A stretch of 6,474 nt of DNA from NCBI GenBank assembly GCA_019420425.1, contig JAHZHG010000165.1, forward strand, positions 1 to 6,474, given 5' to 3'. Position numbers and translations under genes: made by a program. Under the pieces are notes generated by a model. That model was not told the DNA's origin, did not search any database, and was given only the letters and a program-made list of their open reading frames with translations. This DNA is from Clostridiales bacterium. GTDB taxonomy: Bacteria; Bacillota; Clostridia; Lachnospirales; Lachnospiraceae. Shown piece by piece: positions 6,058 to 6,474 of this stretch (positions within the stretch are counted from its first letter, which is position 1; each line of letters opens with the position of its first letter).

Positions 6058-6474
6058 CTATTGACCGCTGCGGGAGCGGGAACCAAGCTTCTTCTGGATA
6101 CGAATATCATCTCCGATCAGGCGCTCCATGGAGTAGTTGCTGGAGATGCGGGAAAATACGCGCTCAGAGTACGTGGAGGCAAAGGTGCGAAGAGATAGAT
6201 TGGTGGAGATGATTGTACTCTTTTTGCGGGCAAGCCGTTCATTGATCACGAGAAACAGCTGGGTTGCCACAAAGCTGTTGGTCAGCTCCGTGCCCAGATC
6301 ATCCAGAATCAGCAGGTCACAGTCAAAAATATAGGCGTATTCCACCACCTCCCGCTCGTCAAACCGGCCAAAGGCTTCATTTTTTCCAAAGGTGGTTTTG
6401 GCAAACAGCTCAAAAAGGCGGAAGGCAGAAAAATAGATTACCGAATGTGCAGAATCGATCAGCTCCTTGGCAAT
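6058..6474 (-). CDS. DnaC/DnaI-like AAA+ ATPase (helicase loader type), C-terminal part
   Basis: The C-terminal 138 residues of an ATP-binding protein of the DnaC/DnaI/IstB family are present; the start and the Walker A motif lie beyond the right edge. The fragment begins IAKELIDSAHSVIYFSAFRLF, with no start codon needed because the frame is open to the window end. Visible AAA+ elements are Walker B LLILDDLGTE (fragment residues 54-63), sensor-1 IISTNLS (88-94), and an arginine-finger-like SERVFSRI (103-110). Such proteins load the replicative helicase (DnaC in E. coli, DnaI in Bacillus). IstB transposase helpers share these motifs, but no istA or IS end is seen nearby, so the replication role is favoured. 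It ends with TAG at 6058-6060, after a Ser/Arg-rich tail. No strong terminator follows before the prs promoter, so some read-through into prs on the same strand is possible. Confidence 0.85.
   Translation of the reverse strand: MAKELIDSAHSVIYFSAFRLFELFAKTTFGKNEAFGRFDEREVVEYAYIFDCDLLILDDLGTELTNSFVATQLFLVINERLARKKSTIISTNLSLRTFASTYSERVFSRISSNYSMERLIGDDIRIQKKLGSRSRSGQ

Noticed and set aside
6058..6348. A complete 96-aa gene starting at GTG 6348.
   Set aside because: The frame continues to the window edge with typical DnaC-family sequence, so the GTG is an internal valine codon.
6058..6474. An IstB transposase helper, marking an insertion sequence.
   Set aside because: The ATPase motifs are shared, but no IstA gene, terminal repeats or target duplication can be seen, and the neighbours are housekeeping genes.

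Overview
The window looks like a chromosomal segment from a Clostridia species, most likely a Lachnospiraceae-type gut Firmicute. This is inferred from strong AGGAGG ribosome-binding sites, moderately high GC with Firmicute promoter motifs, an MscL with a C-terminal zinc ribbon, a YhaO/YhaN pair, a long divergent PRPP synthetase and a DnaC/DnaI-type helicase loader. I could not test the taxonomy by a search. There are no tRNA, rRNA, CRISPR or mobile-element signals; nearly all of the window is coding.

Layout. (1) 1-500 (+): the 3' end of an O-acetylhomoserine sulfhydrylase gene. (2) 500-560: a stem-loop that can terminate both this gene and the convergent mscL. (3) 588-1034 (-): mscL. (4) 1035-1167: a divergent promoter region built on a 38-bp near-palindrome, in which each arm carries an extended -10 element, one firing toward mscL and one toward the next operon. 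(5) 1168-4713 (+): a three-gene DNA-repair operon: an SbcD/Mre11-like (YhaO-type) nuclease, a Rad50-like (YhaN-type) ATPase with a transmembrane hairpin in the middle of its coiled coil, and endonuclease IV (nfo), which starts 1 nt after the ATPase stop. (6) 4752-4784: a second convergent bidirectional terminator. (7) 4788-5963 (-): a divergent ribose-phosphate pyrophosphokinase (391 aa) with its own good promoter and a possible PurBox-like pair upstream. (8) 6058-6474 (-): the C-terminal part of a DnaC/DnaI-like AAA+ ATPase, cut by the window end.

How it fits together. The central operon joins an Mre11/Rad50-like nuclease-ATPase pair to an AP endonuclease, which suggests co-expression of end or hairpin processing with abasic-site repair. 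The ATPase is short (518 aa), appears membrane-anchored, and has no zinc hook. The flanking genes (sulfur amino acid synthesis, osmotic safety valve, PRPP synthesis, helicase loading) are housekeeping functions with no obvious pathway link to the repair genes.

The least ordinary items are the membrane-anchored Rad50-like protein and its operon, the mirror-image divergent promoter, and the prs gene with its altered active-site motifs and possible purine-type operator. None amounts to a clearly new system on sequence alone.
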